Shown here: positions 55,329 through 63,590 of the stretch, piece by piece
Position numbering within the stretch: the stretch's first letter is position 1
Layout of the letters: every line of letters begins with the position of its first letter
From: Bacillota bacterium
GTDB lineage: Bacteria; Bacillota; Sulfobacillia; JAJZYS01; JAJYTV01
Reading direction: 5' to 3'
Assembly (NCBI GenBank): GCA_021793645.1
Contig: JAJYSJ010000007.1
Span: 62,001-126,000, forward strand
DNA: 64,000 nucleotides
Translations under genes and position numbers: made by a program
The notes under the pieces: generated by a model
Seen by the model: only the letters and a program-made list of their open reading frames with translations
Databases searched by the model: none
What the model was told of the DNA's origin: nothing

Positions 55329-56589
55329 AGAGATCAAGCTTCCGAACGGCATGACGTTGGTCGCCGAGCAGACGCCCTGGCAGCAGGGCGTCTCGCTCGG
55401 CCTCTTCGTGCGCGGTGCAGTCGTCGATGAGCCGGCAGGTCAAGAGGGCATCGCACACCTTTTGGAGCACCTCGTTTTCCGCGGCACCGAGCATTACCCA
55501 AGCGCCGCCCTCTCCGCCGCCATCGAGGAGGGCGGCGGGGAACTGAACGCCTATACGACGAAGGAGTACACGTGCCTTTGGGGCCGCACGCTCCCCGAGG
55601 GCTTCGCGCGCTACATGGAGATCCTCGCGGAGCTCTTCGCGCGTCCCCTTCTTCGCGCGCGAGATCTTGCGCGCGAAGTGCAGGTGATCGAGGAAGAGCA
55701 TGCGCTTTGGCTCGACAATCCCGAGGAGTTTACCTGCGACCTGCTCGAGGAGGAGATCTTCGCGCACAGCCCCCTGGGTCGTCGAGTGCTCGGCGAACCC
55801 GCTGCGCTGCGGGACTTGCGCGCTAGCGACGTTCGTGCCTTTCATGCCGCCGCTTGGCGACTGGATCGCACCGTGCTCGCGGTTGCCGGCCCGATCTCGC
55901 TGCAGGAGGTTGCGCAGCTTGCGTCCGGTGCCTTCACTGCGCCCGGTGCGGTGCGCAAGGCGCGCAGCGTGCACGCCGCGCGTACCGAAGAGCCGCTGCA
56001 GCCGCCCCAGATTTCTCAGGTTCACCTGGCGGTCGGAGGTCCTGGCCTGCCCTTCGGCGATCCTGGCCTCGCGGCACAGGAGCTCCTGATCCAGGAGTTC
56101 GGCGGCGGACCGAACTCACGGCTGTTCCAGCGCCTGCGCGAGGAAGAAGCCCTTTCATACGCCGTCTACAGCTACGAGACGGCGTATGCGGGCGCAGGCA
56201 TGTGGGGCGCCTATGCGGACCTGCCGCCAGATGGACTAAACGCGGGCCTCCAGGCCATCGTCGAGGAGGCCCGCGCACTGCGCGCAGCGCGCCTTTCAGA
56301 GCGGCACGTCTCAGCGATGCGGCGAGCAGCACGCGGAGCGCTGCTGCTCGCCCTCGACAGTCCCTTCGCCCGCGTCGAGCGCTACGCCCTGCAGATCCTC
56401 CTGAGCGGGCAGGCGGAGGGAGTCGAGTCAGAACTTGAGCGCTTGGCTGCGGTCGACGCGAAGGCGGTGCGGAGCCAAGCGCAGCGTGTGCTTGATACGC
56501 AAACCTGGCGCGCGGTGGCCCTGCTGCCGGACGGTAGGGTGCTTCGGGGCAGCATCGATGAACTTTCGCTTGCGGAGGTGGGCGCGTGA
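55321..56589 (+). CDS. mlpA: M16-family zinc peptidase (MlpA/YmxG-like)
   Basis: A 422-aa pitrilysin-type protease: the inverted zinc motif in GIAHLLEHLVFRGTEHYP (HxxEH), the distal Glu near VQVIEEEHALWLDNPEE, and the C-terminal half with GGGPNSRLFQRLREEEALSY. Homologues lie between ylxY and ymxH in Bacillus. The start is TTG 55321. Overlaps dut by 4 bp (GTGA). Confidence 0.93.
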   Translation: MVEEIKLPNGMTLVAEQTPWQQGVSLGLFVRGAVVDEPAGQEGIAHLLEHLVFRGTEHYPSAALSAAIEEGGGELNAYTTKEYTCLWGRTLPEGFARYMEILAELFARPLLRARDLAREVQVIEEEHALWLDNPEEFTCDLLEEEIFAHSPLGRRVLGEPAALRDLRASDVRAFHAAAWRLDRTVLAVAGPISLQEVAQLASGAFTAPGAVRKARSVHAARTEEPLQPPQISQVHLAVGGPGLPFGDPGLAAQELLIQEFGGGPNSRLFQRLREEEALSYAVYSYETAYAGAGMWGAYADLPPDGLNAGLQAIVEEARALRAARLSERHVSAMRRAARGALLLALDSPFARVERYALQILLSGQAEGVESELERLAAVDAKAVRSQAQRVLDTQTWRAVALLPDGRVLRGSIDELSLAEVGA

Positions 56590-57011
56590 CAGTGGAGGTG
56601 CGGGTACGGCGGCTGCAGGAGAGCGCGCAATTGCCTGTGCGGCAGTCCGAGGGGGCCGCGGGCTACGACATCTACGCGGTGGAGGATGTGCTCGTGCCGG
56701 CGCAAGGCCGCGCACTTGTACACAGCGGCATTGCTCTGGCGATACCGCACGGGTATGAGGGTCAGGTGCGTCCGCGCTCGGGCCTCGCGCTGCGATACGG
56801 GGTACGGGCCCACCTGGGTACGATCGACAGCGACTACCGCGGTGAACTGCAGGTACTGCTGCACAACGATGCAGCGGAGGACTACAAGGTGCAGGCAGGC
56901 GACCGGGTGGCGCAGCTGGTCATCGCACCGGTCGTAGCGGCGGACTTCGTCGAAGCTGACCTCGACGAGACGCGACGAGGAGAAGGCGGTTTCGGCCACA
57001 CGGGAAGCTGA
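56586..57011 (+). CDS. dut: Deoxyuridine 5'-triphosphate nucleotidohydrolase
   Basis: A 141-aa trimeric dUTPase: GAAGYDIYAVED (motif 1), VRPRSGLALRYGV (2), GTIDSDYRGELQVLLHN (3), AGDRVAQLVIAPVV (4) and RGEGGFGHTGS (5). It removes dUTP and supplies dUMP. All five motifs are complete. GTG 56586 overlaps mlpA by 4 bp. Confidence 0.96.
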   Translation: MTVEVRVRRLQESAQLPVRQSEGAAGYDIYAVEDVLVPAQGRALVHSGIALAIPHGYEGQVRPRSGLALRYGVRAHLGTIDSDYRGELQVLLHNDAAEDYKVQAGDRVAQLVIAPVVAADFVEADLDETRRGEGGFGHTGS

Positions 57012-57063
57012 CTGCCGCATTCAAGCGGGGATCGGCGCATAGGCTTGTCACGGAGGGGACGAT

Positions 57064-57309
57064 ATGCGCCTTTCAGAACTGCACAGCCGTGAGATCATCA
57101 ATCTGTACGACGGGGCACGCGTCGGTATCATCGGAGAGACAGAGATCCTGTTCGACCCCGAGACGGGGGAGATTCAAGAGCTTCTTCTGCCGGCGCGCGG
57201 TGGCATTTGGCAGCGGCGCCGCTCGCTGGCGATTCCCTGGGAATCCGTCCGCCGCATCGGCCCTGAAGTGATGATCGTCGAGGTGCAGCCGCGCGAGGGC
57301 CGGGGTTAG
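57064..57309 (+). CDS. ymxH: YlmC/YmxH-family PRC-barrel sporulation protein
   Basis: An 81-aa protein: MRLSELHSREIINLYDGARV, then EILFDPETGEIQELLLPARG and SLAIPWESVRRIGPEVMIVE. The PRC-barrel YlmC/YmxH family is limited to spore formers and close relatives. ATG 57064 after GGAGGGG. Conserved position between mlpA and the dipicolinate synthase gene. Confidence 0.92.
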   Translation: MRLSELHSREIINLYDGARVGIIGETEILFDPETGEIQELLLPARGGIWQRRRSLAIPWESVRRIGPEVMIVEVQPREGRG

Positions 57310-57354
57310 GCGATTTTCCGCCCGGGAATGCTACTTTCCGGGGGTGGTCGCTAG

Positions 57355-57822
57355 ATGGCTCACACAGTGGTGGCAGCATTTCAGGACGTTGAACGCGCCA
57401 AAGAGGCCGTTCGTCAACTGGAGGCCAAGGGGTTCAACGACCGGGAAGTGTCGCTGATTGGTCCGGACGACAAGCGGGGCGGCGGCGGGATGCACCAGGA
57501 TTCGGCCACGGACGGCGCGGCCTGGGGTGCGGGGATCGGTGGAGCGGCCGGGCTGCTCGCGGCCGTCGGCGCGGTCGCGATTCCCGGCATCGGCCCCCTG
57601 ATTGCGGCGGGTCCGCTGGCCGCCGCCCTGACTGGCGCGACGGCCGGAGGCCTGACAGGTGCCTTTCTCGATCTGGGAATCCCGGCAGCCAGCAGCAGGC
57701 GCTATGAGGACGAATTGAAGAAGGGCCACGCAGTTGTGGCCATCCAATCTGACTCCGAGCGGTTGCAGTCTGCACGCAATGTACTGCAGGCACAGGGTGC
57801 GCACGATATCGAAGTCGACTGA
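57355..57822 (+). CDS. YflT-like general stress protein with Gly-rich hydrophobic core
   Basis: A 155-aa protein. The N-terminal domain VVAAFQDVERAKEAVRQLEA with FNDREVSLIGPDD resembles the YflT/GsiB-associated 'heat induced stress protein' domain. A Gly/Ala-rich hydrophobic stretch follows (GIGGAAGLLAAVGAVAIPGI), and then a second short alpha/beta part (ELKKGHAVVAIQSDSERLQS). No enzyme motif. ATG 57355; the preceding GTGGTCGC gives no strong Shine-Dalgarno site. Monocistronic, with a terminator at 57836. Confidence 0.75.
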   Translation: MAHTVVAAFQDVERAKEAVRQLEAKGFNDREVSLIGPDDKRGGGGMHQDSATDGAAWGAGIGGAAGLLAAVGAVAIPGIGPLIAAGPLAAALTGATAGGLTGAFLDLGIPAASSRRYEDELKKGHAVVAIQSDSERLQSARNVLQAQGAHDIEVD

Positions 57823-57835
57823 CCGACACACCGGA

Positions 57836-57863
57836 GGGCGGGCCGTGAACGGCCCGCCCTTTT
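57836..57863 (+). terminator. Rho-independent terminator
   Basis: GGGCGGGCCGT and ACGGCCCGCCC pair perfectly over 11 bp and are followed by TTTT. It ends the stress-protein transcript. Confidence 0.88.
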
Positions 57864-58097
57864 CGCGGTACGCCCAGCTCGGGCGTCGAATTGGCGATGA
57901 ATCGACGATTTGGCTTCATCCTCATCGCGAGCCAGATCGGGGCCGGGTGTGCGGGCAAGGGTGGCGCAAGGGCCACGCGCCGGTTTAGGCGGCCCGCAGC
58001 ACAGGCCCTGCCGCGACCTTGTGCCAGATCGCTGCGTGGCGACGCAAGGTTTAGCCGGCTTCTTCCCCCGTTCGATTCGCGCCGCCTACCCGACCCG

Positions 58098-58106
58098 CAT
58101 AGCATA
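58098..58106 (+). promoter_or_regulatory. Candidate sporulation-sigma -10 element before dpaA
   Basis: CATAGCATA fits the CATAnnnTA pattern of SigE/SigK -10 boxes and stands about 25 bp before the dpaA start. The matching -35 is not obvious. The Bacillus spoVF operon is SigK-dependent, so the box is plausible but unproven. The rest of the 57864-58131 gap (about 270 bp) holds no gene or RNA that I recognise. Confidence 0.35.
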
Positions 58107-58131
58107 ACGTCGGAGCGGGGAGGTGGAGCGG

Positions 58132-59013
58132 GTGGCATCCGACCTCACAGGGCTCAAGGCGGGAATCATCGGCGGAGACCGTCGCGAACTTGAGGTGGCG
58201 TCTGTCTTCCACGGCCTCGGTGCGGAGGTGCGGGCAGTCTGCCTGCCATGGCCGGACGACGTGGGGTTCGTGTCGAACGGGCTTGAGGACGTACTTGCGT
58301 GGGCCGATCTGCTCTTGGCGCCCGTCGGAGGTGTCGATAAGTTCGGACAGGTTTCCTACACGATCGTCGAGGGGCAGGAGCCGCCGCGTCTGACCGCTGA
58401 GACGCTTCGGCACGTGCCGCAGGGAACGCCGCTCTTCATCGGACAGGCGACGCCTGGTTTGCGGGAAGCGTGCAAAGAGCAGGGGGTACGCCTCGTCGAG
58501 TTTCGCGAGACGGACGAATTCGCTTGGCGCAATGCCGTCCCGACTGCCGAGGGCGCGCTCGAGATGGCGCTGCGCCTGACCGATCACACCTTGCACGGAT
58601 CGCGTTGCCTCGTTCTAGGGTTTGGCCGCAGCGGATCGGTGCTGGCACGAACGCTGCACGGACTCGGAGCGCGGGTCGCGGTACTGGCGCGAGATGGGGT
58701 CGACCTGGCGCGGTCGTATGCGCTCGACATTCCAGCGCAGCCTCTTTCCGAACTGCGCAACGCAGCGTCGGACGCAGACGTGGTGTTCAACACGATCCCC
58801 GCGGTAGTGCTGCGTGAGGACGTGCTGCAGCGGATGCACAGGGGCGCAGTCGTGGTCGACATCGCAAGCGCTCCGGGCGGAACCGACTTTGCGGCCGCGC
58901 GAAGGCTGGGCATCAGCGCCCACCTCGCCCCTGGCCTCCCAGGCATCACCGCGCCGCGAACAGCAGGGCGCATCGTTGCGGATACGGTGCTCAGCCTATG
59001 GCGTGACCTCTGA
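58132..59013 (+). CDS. dpaA: Dipicolinate synthase subunit A
   Basis: A 293-aa SpoVFA-like protein: LKAGIIGGDRRELEVASVFH at the N-terminus, a middle linker region, and a Rossmann nucleotide-binding domain (CLVLGFGRSGSVLARTLHGL) with a late AHLAPGLPGITAPRTAGRIV. Together with subunit B it makes dipicolinic acid, the calcium chelate of the spore core. Subunit B, normally immediately downstream, is not in the window. I chose GTG 58132, eight nt after GGGGAGG; GTG 58123 overlaps that site. Confidence 0.93.
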   Translation: MASDLTGLKAGIIGGDRRELEVASVFHGLGAEVRAVCLPWPDDVGFVSNGLEDVLAWADLLLAPVGGVDKFGQVSYTIVEGQEPPRLTAETLRHVPQGTPLFIGQATPGLREACKEQGVRLVEFRETDEFAWRNAVPTAEGALEMALRLTDHTLHGSRCLVLGFGRSGSVLARTLHGLGARVAVLARDGVDLARSYALDIPAQPLSELRNAASDADVVFNTIPAVVLREDVLQRMHRGAVVVDIASAPGGTDFAAARRLGISAHLAPGLPGITAPRTAGRIVADTVLSLWRDL

Positions 59014-59028
59014 GAGAGGCTGTTGGCA

Positions 59029-59057
59029 TTGACAGGCGGCGCACTCCGGCATAGACT
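59029..59057 (+). promoter_or_regulatory. Promoter of the TPP-riboswitch transcript
   Basis: TTGACA (59029-59034), 17 nt, TAGACT (59052-59057). The -35 is perfect and the -10 matches at four positions. Transcription would begin about 59064, at the first base of the aptamer. Confidence 0.85.
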
Positions 59058-59063
59058 CTCCTT

Positions 59064-59148
59064 GCCTAGGGGAGCAAACAGCTGAGAGTGCGCCGCAGGG
59101 CGCAGACCCTACCAACCTGAACTGGGTAATGCCAGCGTAGGGAAGGCG
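59064..59148 (+). ncRNA. TPP (THI-element) riboswitch
   Basis: The conserved blocks are all present: AGGGGAGC, GCTGAGAGTG, CAGACCCTACCAACCTGAAC, then GGGTAATGCCAGCGTAGGGA. The closing stem pairs GCCT with AGGC. It binds thiamin pyrophosphate and, with the downstream terminator hairpin, shuts off the ykoE transporter operon when thiamin is plentiful. Confidence 0.97.
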
Positions 59149-59179
59149 CAGCGGAACGATGGTTGACGCATGCAACCTC

Positions 59180-59210
59180 GCGTCCGACTCCTAGGAGTCG
59201 GGCGCCTTTG
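59180..59210 (+). terminator. Riboswitch-controlled terminator
   Basis: CCGACTCC and GGAGTCGG with flanking GCG/CGC form a long hairpin with a tiny TA loop, followed by CTTTGTGTT. It lies between the TPP aptamer and ykoE and is the expected expression platform for attenuation. I do not trace the alternative antiterminator pairing. Confidence 0.75.
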
Positions 59211-59263
59211 TGTTGCTATCGCCCCTGCCGCCCTTGGCAATCATGCTGATGGGAGGATTCAGG

Positions 59264-59833
59264 ATGCAGTGGAAGCTTCGGGATATCGTGGTTGCTGCCG
59301 TGCTCGCGGTCGTGTCGGGCGCCGTGTACCTCGGCTGGGACATCGCCTTCAAGTTCGTGCCCTCATCGGTCAATCCGGTCGTTCTGGCCCTATTTAACGG
59401 GCTGTGGTGGATCGCCGCGGGCATTGTCCCGTACATCGTACGCCGGCCCGGCGCCGCGCTTCTTGCGGAGTCGGTCGGTGGTCTCGTCGAGTTCCTCCTG
59501 GGCAGCCCCTACGGCATTCAGGCGTTCACGATCGGGATCGCCCAGGGACTCGGCGTGGAGGTCGGCTTCGCCCTAGGCGGGTGGAAGCGGTACGGCTGGG
59601 GGTTCATGCTCTTCGCGACCGCCCTCGGCGGGATTGGCAATTACATCTACTCGTACTACTACTACGGCGTAAACGACTACTCCGCGGCACTGCAGGCGGG
59701 CTACCTGATCGCTTCGATGGTGTCGGGCGCCATCCTTTCCGGCCTGCTCTCGAAGCTCATCGGCAACGCGCTGCGCCGCACGGGCGTGCTGCGCAACTTC
59801 GCCATTGCGCAAGGAAACAGCCACGCCTCCTGA
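59264..59833 (+). CDS. ykoE: Thiamin/HMP ECF transporter S component YkoE
   Basis: A 189-aa membrane protein with about five to six hydrophobic helices: LRDIVVAAVLAVVSGAVYLG, GLWWIAAGIVPYIVRRPGAA, EFLLGSPYGIQAFTIGIAQG and GGIGNYIYSYYYYGVND. It is the substrate-binding subunit of the YkoEDC energy-coupling-factor transporter for thiamin or its pyrimidine precursor HMP. The TPP riboswitch upstream confirms thiamin control. I chose ATG 59264, 7 nt after GGGAGG; the ORF-track ATG at 59210 lies next to the terminator. Confidence 0.93.
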   Translation: MQWKLRDIVVAAVLAVVSGAVYLGWDIAFKFVPSSVNPVVLALFNGLWWIAAGIVPYIVRRPGAALLAESVGGLVEFLLGSPYGIQAFTIGIAQGLGVEVGFALGGWKRYGWGFMLFATALGGIGNYIYSYYYYGVNDYSAALQAGYLIASMVSGAILSGLLSKLIGNALRRTGVLRNFAIAQGNSHAS

Positions 59834-59855
59834 GCCGCAGGCGGGGGAGCTTCTC

Positions 59856-62180
59856 CTGCACATCACAGACGCCACCGTCGCATACACGGAAGGCCCCGCG
59901 GTGCTCTTCGGCGCTTCACTCGAAGTGCGCCGCGGCGACGCCGTGCTGCTGATCGGTCCGAGCGGCTGCGGCAAGTCAACGCTGGCGATGCTGGCTGCGG
60001 GACTCATTCCTGGAACCGTGGAGGCGTCGGTGCAGGGCGAGGTGTGGCGTGCGCCCTCCCTTGAGCGTTCGGGCGGCGTCGGCTACGTCTTCCAGGATCC
60101 CGAGGCACAACTTTGCCAGTTGACCGTCGGGCGGGAGATCGCGTTCGGCCTTGAAAACATGGGCATCCCGCCTGCGGAGATGCCGCTTCGCATTGGGACG
60201 GCGCTGCACGACGCCGGACTCGGAGTCGACCCCGAGGAATTCGACACCGTGCTCTCGGGCGGCATGAAGCAGAAGCTCGCGATCGCCTCCGCCATCGCCC
60301 TTCGCCCTGATCTTCTGGTGCTGGACGAACCAACCGCGAACCTCGATCCACGGGCGACGGCGGCAGTCTTCGCCCAGATCGCGCGCCTGCGCGCACAAGG
60401 GCAGACGCTGCTGGTGATCGAGCACAAGTTCTCCGGGCTCCTGCAGGCGCTGGACCGCGTCGTTGCGCTTGGACCGGGCGGGAGAGAGGCCTTCTCCGGC
60501 CCCCTTCCCGCAACGGTCTTGGAGCGGTGGGAGGAGATGCAGGAACTCGGTGTCGTCCCCCCCTGGGAGCACTCCCCCTCGCGCGAGGGCATCCGGTATG
60601 CGATGCGGGCCCCCATCAAAGCAGATGCATCAGACGCTTTCCGCGCGGAGGGCCTCGGCTACACCTACGCCGGCTTTGCCCTGCGCCGGCGACTGCGTCG
60701 CCGGGGCGAGCAACCGCGCTATGCCTTTCGAGGTCTCCACTTCGCGATTCCGCGCGGTGGCCTAACGGCAATCGTCGGAGAGAACGGCTCGGGCAAGTCG
60801 ACGCTCCTTCGGGTGCTGGCCGGCTTCGACCCGCCGAGCGAAGGAAGCATTGCGCGTCCGGCCGCGAAGGGTGCGATCGCCTTCGCCTTTCAGAACCCCG
60901 AACACCAATTCGTCTACGAGACGGTGGCAGAGGACCTGCTCAGCCGCTACCTTGGAGACGGCCCGGTCCCGGAAGACGTTCTCGCGCTACTGGCCGAGTT
61001 CGGACTGGAGGGACACGAGCGGCAGAGTCCCTTCGCGCTCAGTCAGGGGCAGAAGCGTCGGCTTTCGGTGGCGGCGATGCTGTTGCAGGATCATGAGGCA
61101 TACCTGCTCGACGAACCGACCTTCGGTCAGGATGCGCGTACGCAGGAGACGATCATGCAGCGCCTTCTTGCACTGCAGGAGACAGGGCGCACCGTTGTGG
61201 TGACAACCCACGACATGGACCTAGTGCAGCGCTACGCCACCCAAGTGCTCGTGCTGTCGGAAGGGAACCTGCTCTTCGCTGGATCGCCGGCGGACCTGTT
61301 CTCGCGGCAGGATGTCCTGTCCGCGGCGCACCTCACCGCAGAGGCGCCGTGGGGGCGGGCCGATGCCGCAGAGCGGGGCGCGGGGAATGACGGCGCCGCA
61401 GCGCGGTTTGTGCGCCTTGCACCAGAACAGGTGCTCTCACCGATCGGACGGCTGCATCCGGCCATGAAGCTCATCGCGACGTTTCTGGCGATGTTCGTGC
61501 TCGTCTTTACGGTGAACGTGCGTCAGGGGGTGTACCTGACGCTCCTGCCGCTCGCGCTGCTGCTCTTCGGTGCGCGCCTCACCCTGCGTCAGACGGCGGT
61601 GCGGCTCTTGCCCTTCGTCGCCTTCTTCGCGCTCTACACCTGGACGCTAACTGCCTACGCCCAGGTACCGCCGGGCACGCCCTACATCCGCTTCCTCTTC
61701 TTTCGCCTGAGTCTCTTCGGGCTTCAGGCCGGGCTTTCACTTGGCTTCCGCATGCTTGCCACGGTGGTGTTTGCCGTTCTCTTCGTCTCTACGACCGATC
61801 TCACGGATCTGCTTTCGAGTCTTTCGCAGAACTTCAAGGTGCGTCCGAAGTTCGCGTACGGTACACTCGCCGGGCTGCGATTCTTTCCGCTCTTCGAGGA
61901 GGAGTGGGCGAAGCTGCGGCGCGCGCGGGCGCTGCGGCAGCGCGATGGCCGCTCGCAACTGGCGCGCGTCGTCACCTACGCGCTGCCGCTGCTGAGCCAG
62001 GCGATTCGCCTTGGCGAGCGCGTCGCCATCGCCATGGAAGCCAGGGGCTTTCGCGGCGCGGCCGCGGAACGTGCGCAAGCGCGCAGCTACTACCGCACGC
62101 TGCGGGTAGGAGCCCGGGATGTCCTCTATGTCATTGCCTTAACGGGCGCAAGTGTGCTGCTGCTCCTCTTGGGCCGCTAG
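59856..62180 (+). CDS. ykoDC: Fused ECF transporter ATPase-ATPase-transmembrane protein (YkoDC)
   Basis: One polypeptide of 774 aa joins three normally separable parts. ABC domain 1: GPSGCGKSTLAMLAAGLIPG, VLSGGMKQKLAIASAIAL, LLVLDEPTANLDPR. ABC domain 2: IVGENGSGKSTLLRVLAGFD, ALSQGQKRRLSVAAMLLQ, YLLDEPTFGQDART. From about residue 530 comes an EcfT-type permease with LFVSTTDLTDLLSSL, KLRRARALRQRDG and AIAMEARGFRG. It powers thiamin/HMP uptake with YkoE. CTG 59856 stands 6 nt after GGGGGAG, whereas TTG 59805 lies inside ykoE with no ribosome-binding site; CTG is therefore preferred. Confidence 0.92.
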   Translation: MHITDATVAYTEGPAVLFGASLEVRRGDAVLLIGPSGCGKSTLAMLAAGLIPGTVEASVQGEVWRAPSLERSGGVGYVFQDPEAQLCQLTVGREIAFGLENMGIPPAEMPLRIGTALHDAGLGVDPEEFDTVLSGGMKQKLAIASAIALRPDLLVLDEPTANLDPRATAAVFAQIARLRAQGQTLLVIEHKFSGLLQALDRVVALGPGGREAFSGPLPATVLERWEEMQELGVVPPWEHSPSREGIRYAMRAPIKADASDAFRAEGLGYTYAGFALRRRLRRRGEQPRYAFRGLHFAIPRGGLTAIVGENGSGKSTLLRVLAGFDPPSEGSIARPAAKGAIAFAFQNPEHQFVYETVAEDLLSRYLGDGPVPEDVLALLAEFGLEGHERQSPFALSQGQKRRLSVAAMLLQDHEAYLLDEPTFGQDARTQETIMQRLLALQETGRTVVVTTHDMDLVQRYATQVLVLSEGNLLFAGSPADLFSRQDVLSAAHLTAEAPWGRADAAERGAGNDGAAARFVRLAPEQVLSPIGRLHPAMKLIATFLAMFVLVFTVNVRQGVYLTLLPLALLLFGARLTLRQTAVRLLPFVAFFALYTWTLTAYAQVPPGTPYIRFLFFRLSLFGLQAGLSLGFRMLATVVFAVLFVSTTDLTDLLSSLSQNFKVRPKFAYGTLAGLRFFPLFEEEWAKLRRARALRQRDGRSQLARVVTYALPLLSQAIRLGERVAIAMEARGFRGAAAERAQARSYYRTLRVGARDVLYVIALTGASVLLLLLGR

Positions 62181-63445
62181 GTTGCGAAGTGGGCGGCGTC
62201 CTGCGGCGGCGGCAGGATCTGCCGCCGTACGGGCGCCGCAAGAAGGAAGGGGATCGCTGCGAACAGGAAGGCGCTCGCGAGCAGGAGCGAGCCCCTGACG
62301 CCGAAGCTGCCCGCGATCGCGGCCGCAAGCCCGGCGCCGATGGCTCCCACGAGATTCCCGAAGAAGCGGACGGCTCCCGTGACGCGGCCCAGCCAGGCGC
62401 TGGGCGTCGAAGACTGGCGCAGCACCGCCTCGCCGAAGCCAAAGAGAGTGCTGCTTGCGTCGCCGAAGAACTGTGCTGCGAAGAGGAACAAGAACGCGAC
62501 GATTGTGGTGGACGGCGCGAATGGGACGAGCAGCGTCAGAGCGGCGTAGAATACCGCTCCTGCGATGAGGGCGGGGCCGCTGCCCAGACGGCGTGAGATC
62601 CTGGGCGCAAGCGCCGCGCCGAGAAGTGCCCCGACGCCCCCAGCCGCAATCAGGGCTCCGATCGCGAGCGGTGACAGGTGCAGGTCCTTTAGGGCGTAGA
62701 ACTCATAGAGCGCGTCGAAGAAGCCGCCGCCAAGGCTCTGCATGGCGATCGCCAGGGCAAGCGGCCGCAGCAGCGGGTGGCCGAGCACCGCACGCGCACC
62801 CTGGAGCGCCTCGTGCAGCGTGCTTCCCGCGTCGGGCCGGACGGTCGGCAGGGGTTCCTTGCGGCGGATCATGCCGAGCGACACCGCAGATGCGATATAG
62901 CTTAGTGCGTCGACGCCGATGGCGAGGGGCCCACCGAGCGCTTGGACGAGCGTTCCCATCAGGGCCGGACCGCCTGTCTCCCCGATGGCGGACGCGGCGT
63001 TCAGCGCTGCGTTGGCCGGCTCAAGGCGTCCCCGGCCGACGAAGTCCGGCAAGAACGCTTGATCTGCGACGTCGAAGAGCACCGAGACGCCAGTGACGAG
63101 TCCGAACACGGCAAACATCTGCCAGAAGGCGAGATGACCGCTGAGTGCGGCCAGAGTGATCGTGAGAAGCAGCGCGGCGCGCACGAGGTCTGCCGCGATC
63201 AGCAACGGGCGCCGCCGCCTGCGGTCGGCGAGGACGCCGGCCAGTGGCGCCATGACAAGCGCGGCGACATAGGCCATCGCCGCCATGTAGCCGAGATCCT
63301 GGGCTGTGGCGCCTGCCGCGATGACGGCCACGAGGGGAAGCCCTTCGCGCGTGATGCGCGAGCCGAGCTCTGTTACGGTGCGGCCGGCAAGGTAGATGCG
63401 AACGTCGCGCTCTTTGAGGAGCGGCGTGGTTGCGTGCTGGGACAT
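62177..63445 (-). CDS. MFS transporter, probable drug/small-molecule exporter
   Basis: A 422-aa major facilitator protein with about twelve hydrophobic segments. The cytoplasmic loop 2-3 motif A appears as APLAGVLADRRRRRPLLIAA, and its pseudo-repeat as APRISRRLGSGPALIAGA. EnTS/MefA-type layout suggests export, but the substrate is unknown. The start is ATG 63445. Its TAG stop shares the CTAG at 62177-62180 with the plus-strand ykoDC stop, so the two convergent genes overlap tail to tail. No terminator is visible between them. Confidence 0.9.
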   Translation of the reverse strand: MSQHATTPLLKERDVRIYLAGRTVTELGSRITREGLPLVAVIAAGATAQDLGYMAAMAYVAALVMAPLAGVLADRRRRRPLLIAADLVRAALLLTITLAALSGHLAFWQMFAVFGLVTGVSVLFDVADQAFLPDFVGRGRLEPANAALNAASAIGETGGPALMGTLVQALGGPLAIGVDALSYIASAVSLGMIRRKEPLPTVRPDAGSTLHEALQGARAVLGHPLLRPLALAIAMQSLGGGFFDALYEFYALKDLHLSPLAIGALIAAGGVGALLGAALAPRISRRLGSGPALIAGAVFYAALTLLVPFAPSTTIVAFLFLFAAQFFGDASSTLFGFGEAVLRQSSTPSAWLGRVTGAVRFFGNLVGAIGAGLAAAIAGSFGVRGSLLLASAFLFAAIPFLLAAPVRRQILPPPQDAAHFAT

Positions 63446-63590
63446 AGCGGTTAGACTTTAGCATAGCGGGGACGCAGACATGCGGAAAAGCGGATTCCTC
63501 GCGCATTTCTAAGAAAGTTCCGCTAAGATTGAACGCAGCCGGGGGACAGGCAGTGCGCCGACGCACCCAGGCGACGAAGGAGCTGAGAGG

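Noticed and set aside
57891-58193. 100-aa ORF in the gap before dpaA
   Set aside because: Arg/Pro-rich, overlaps the dpaA start and the candidate promoter, with no ribosome-binding site.
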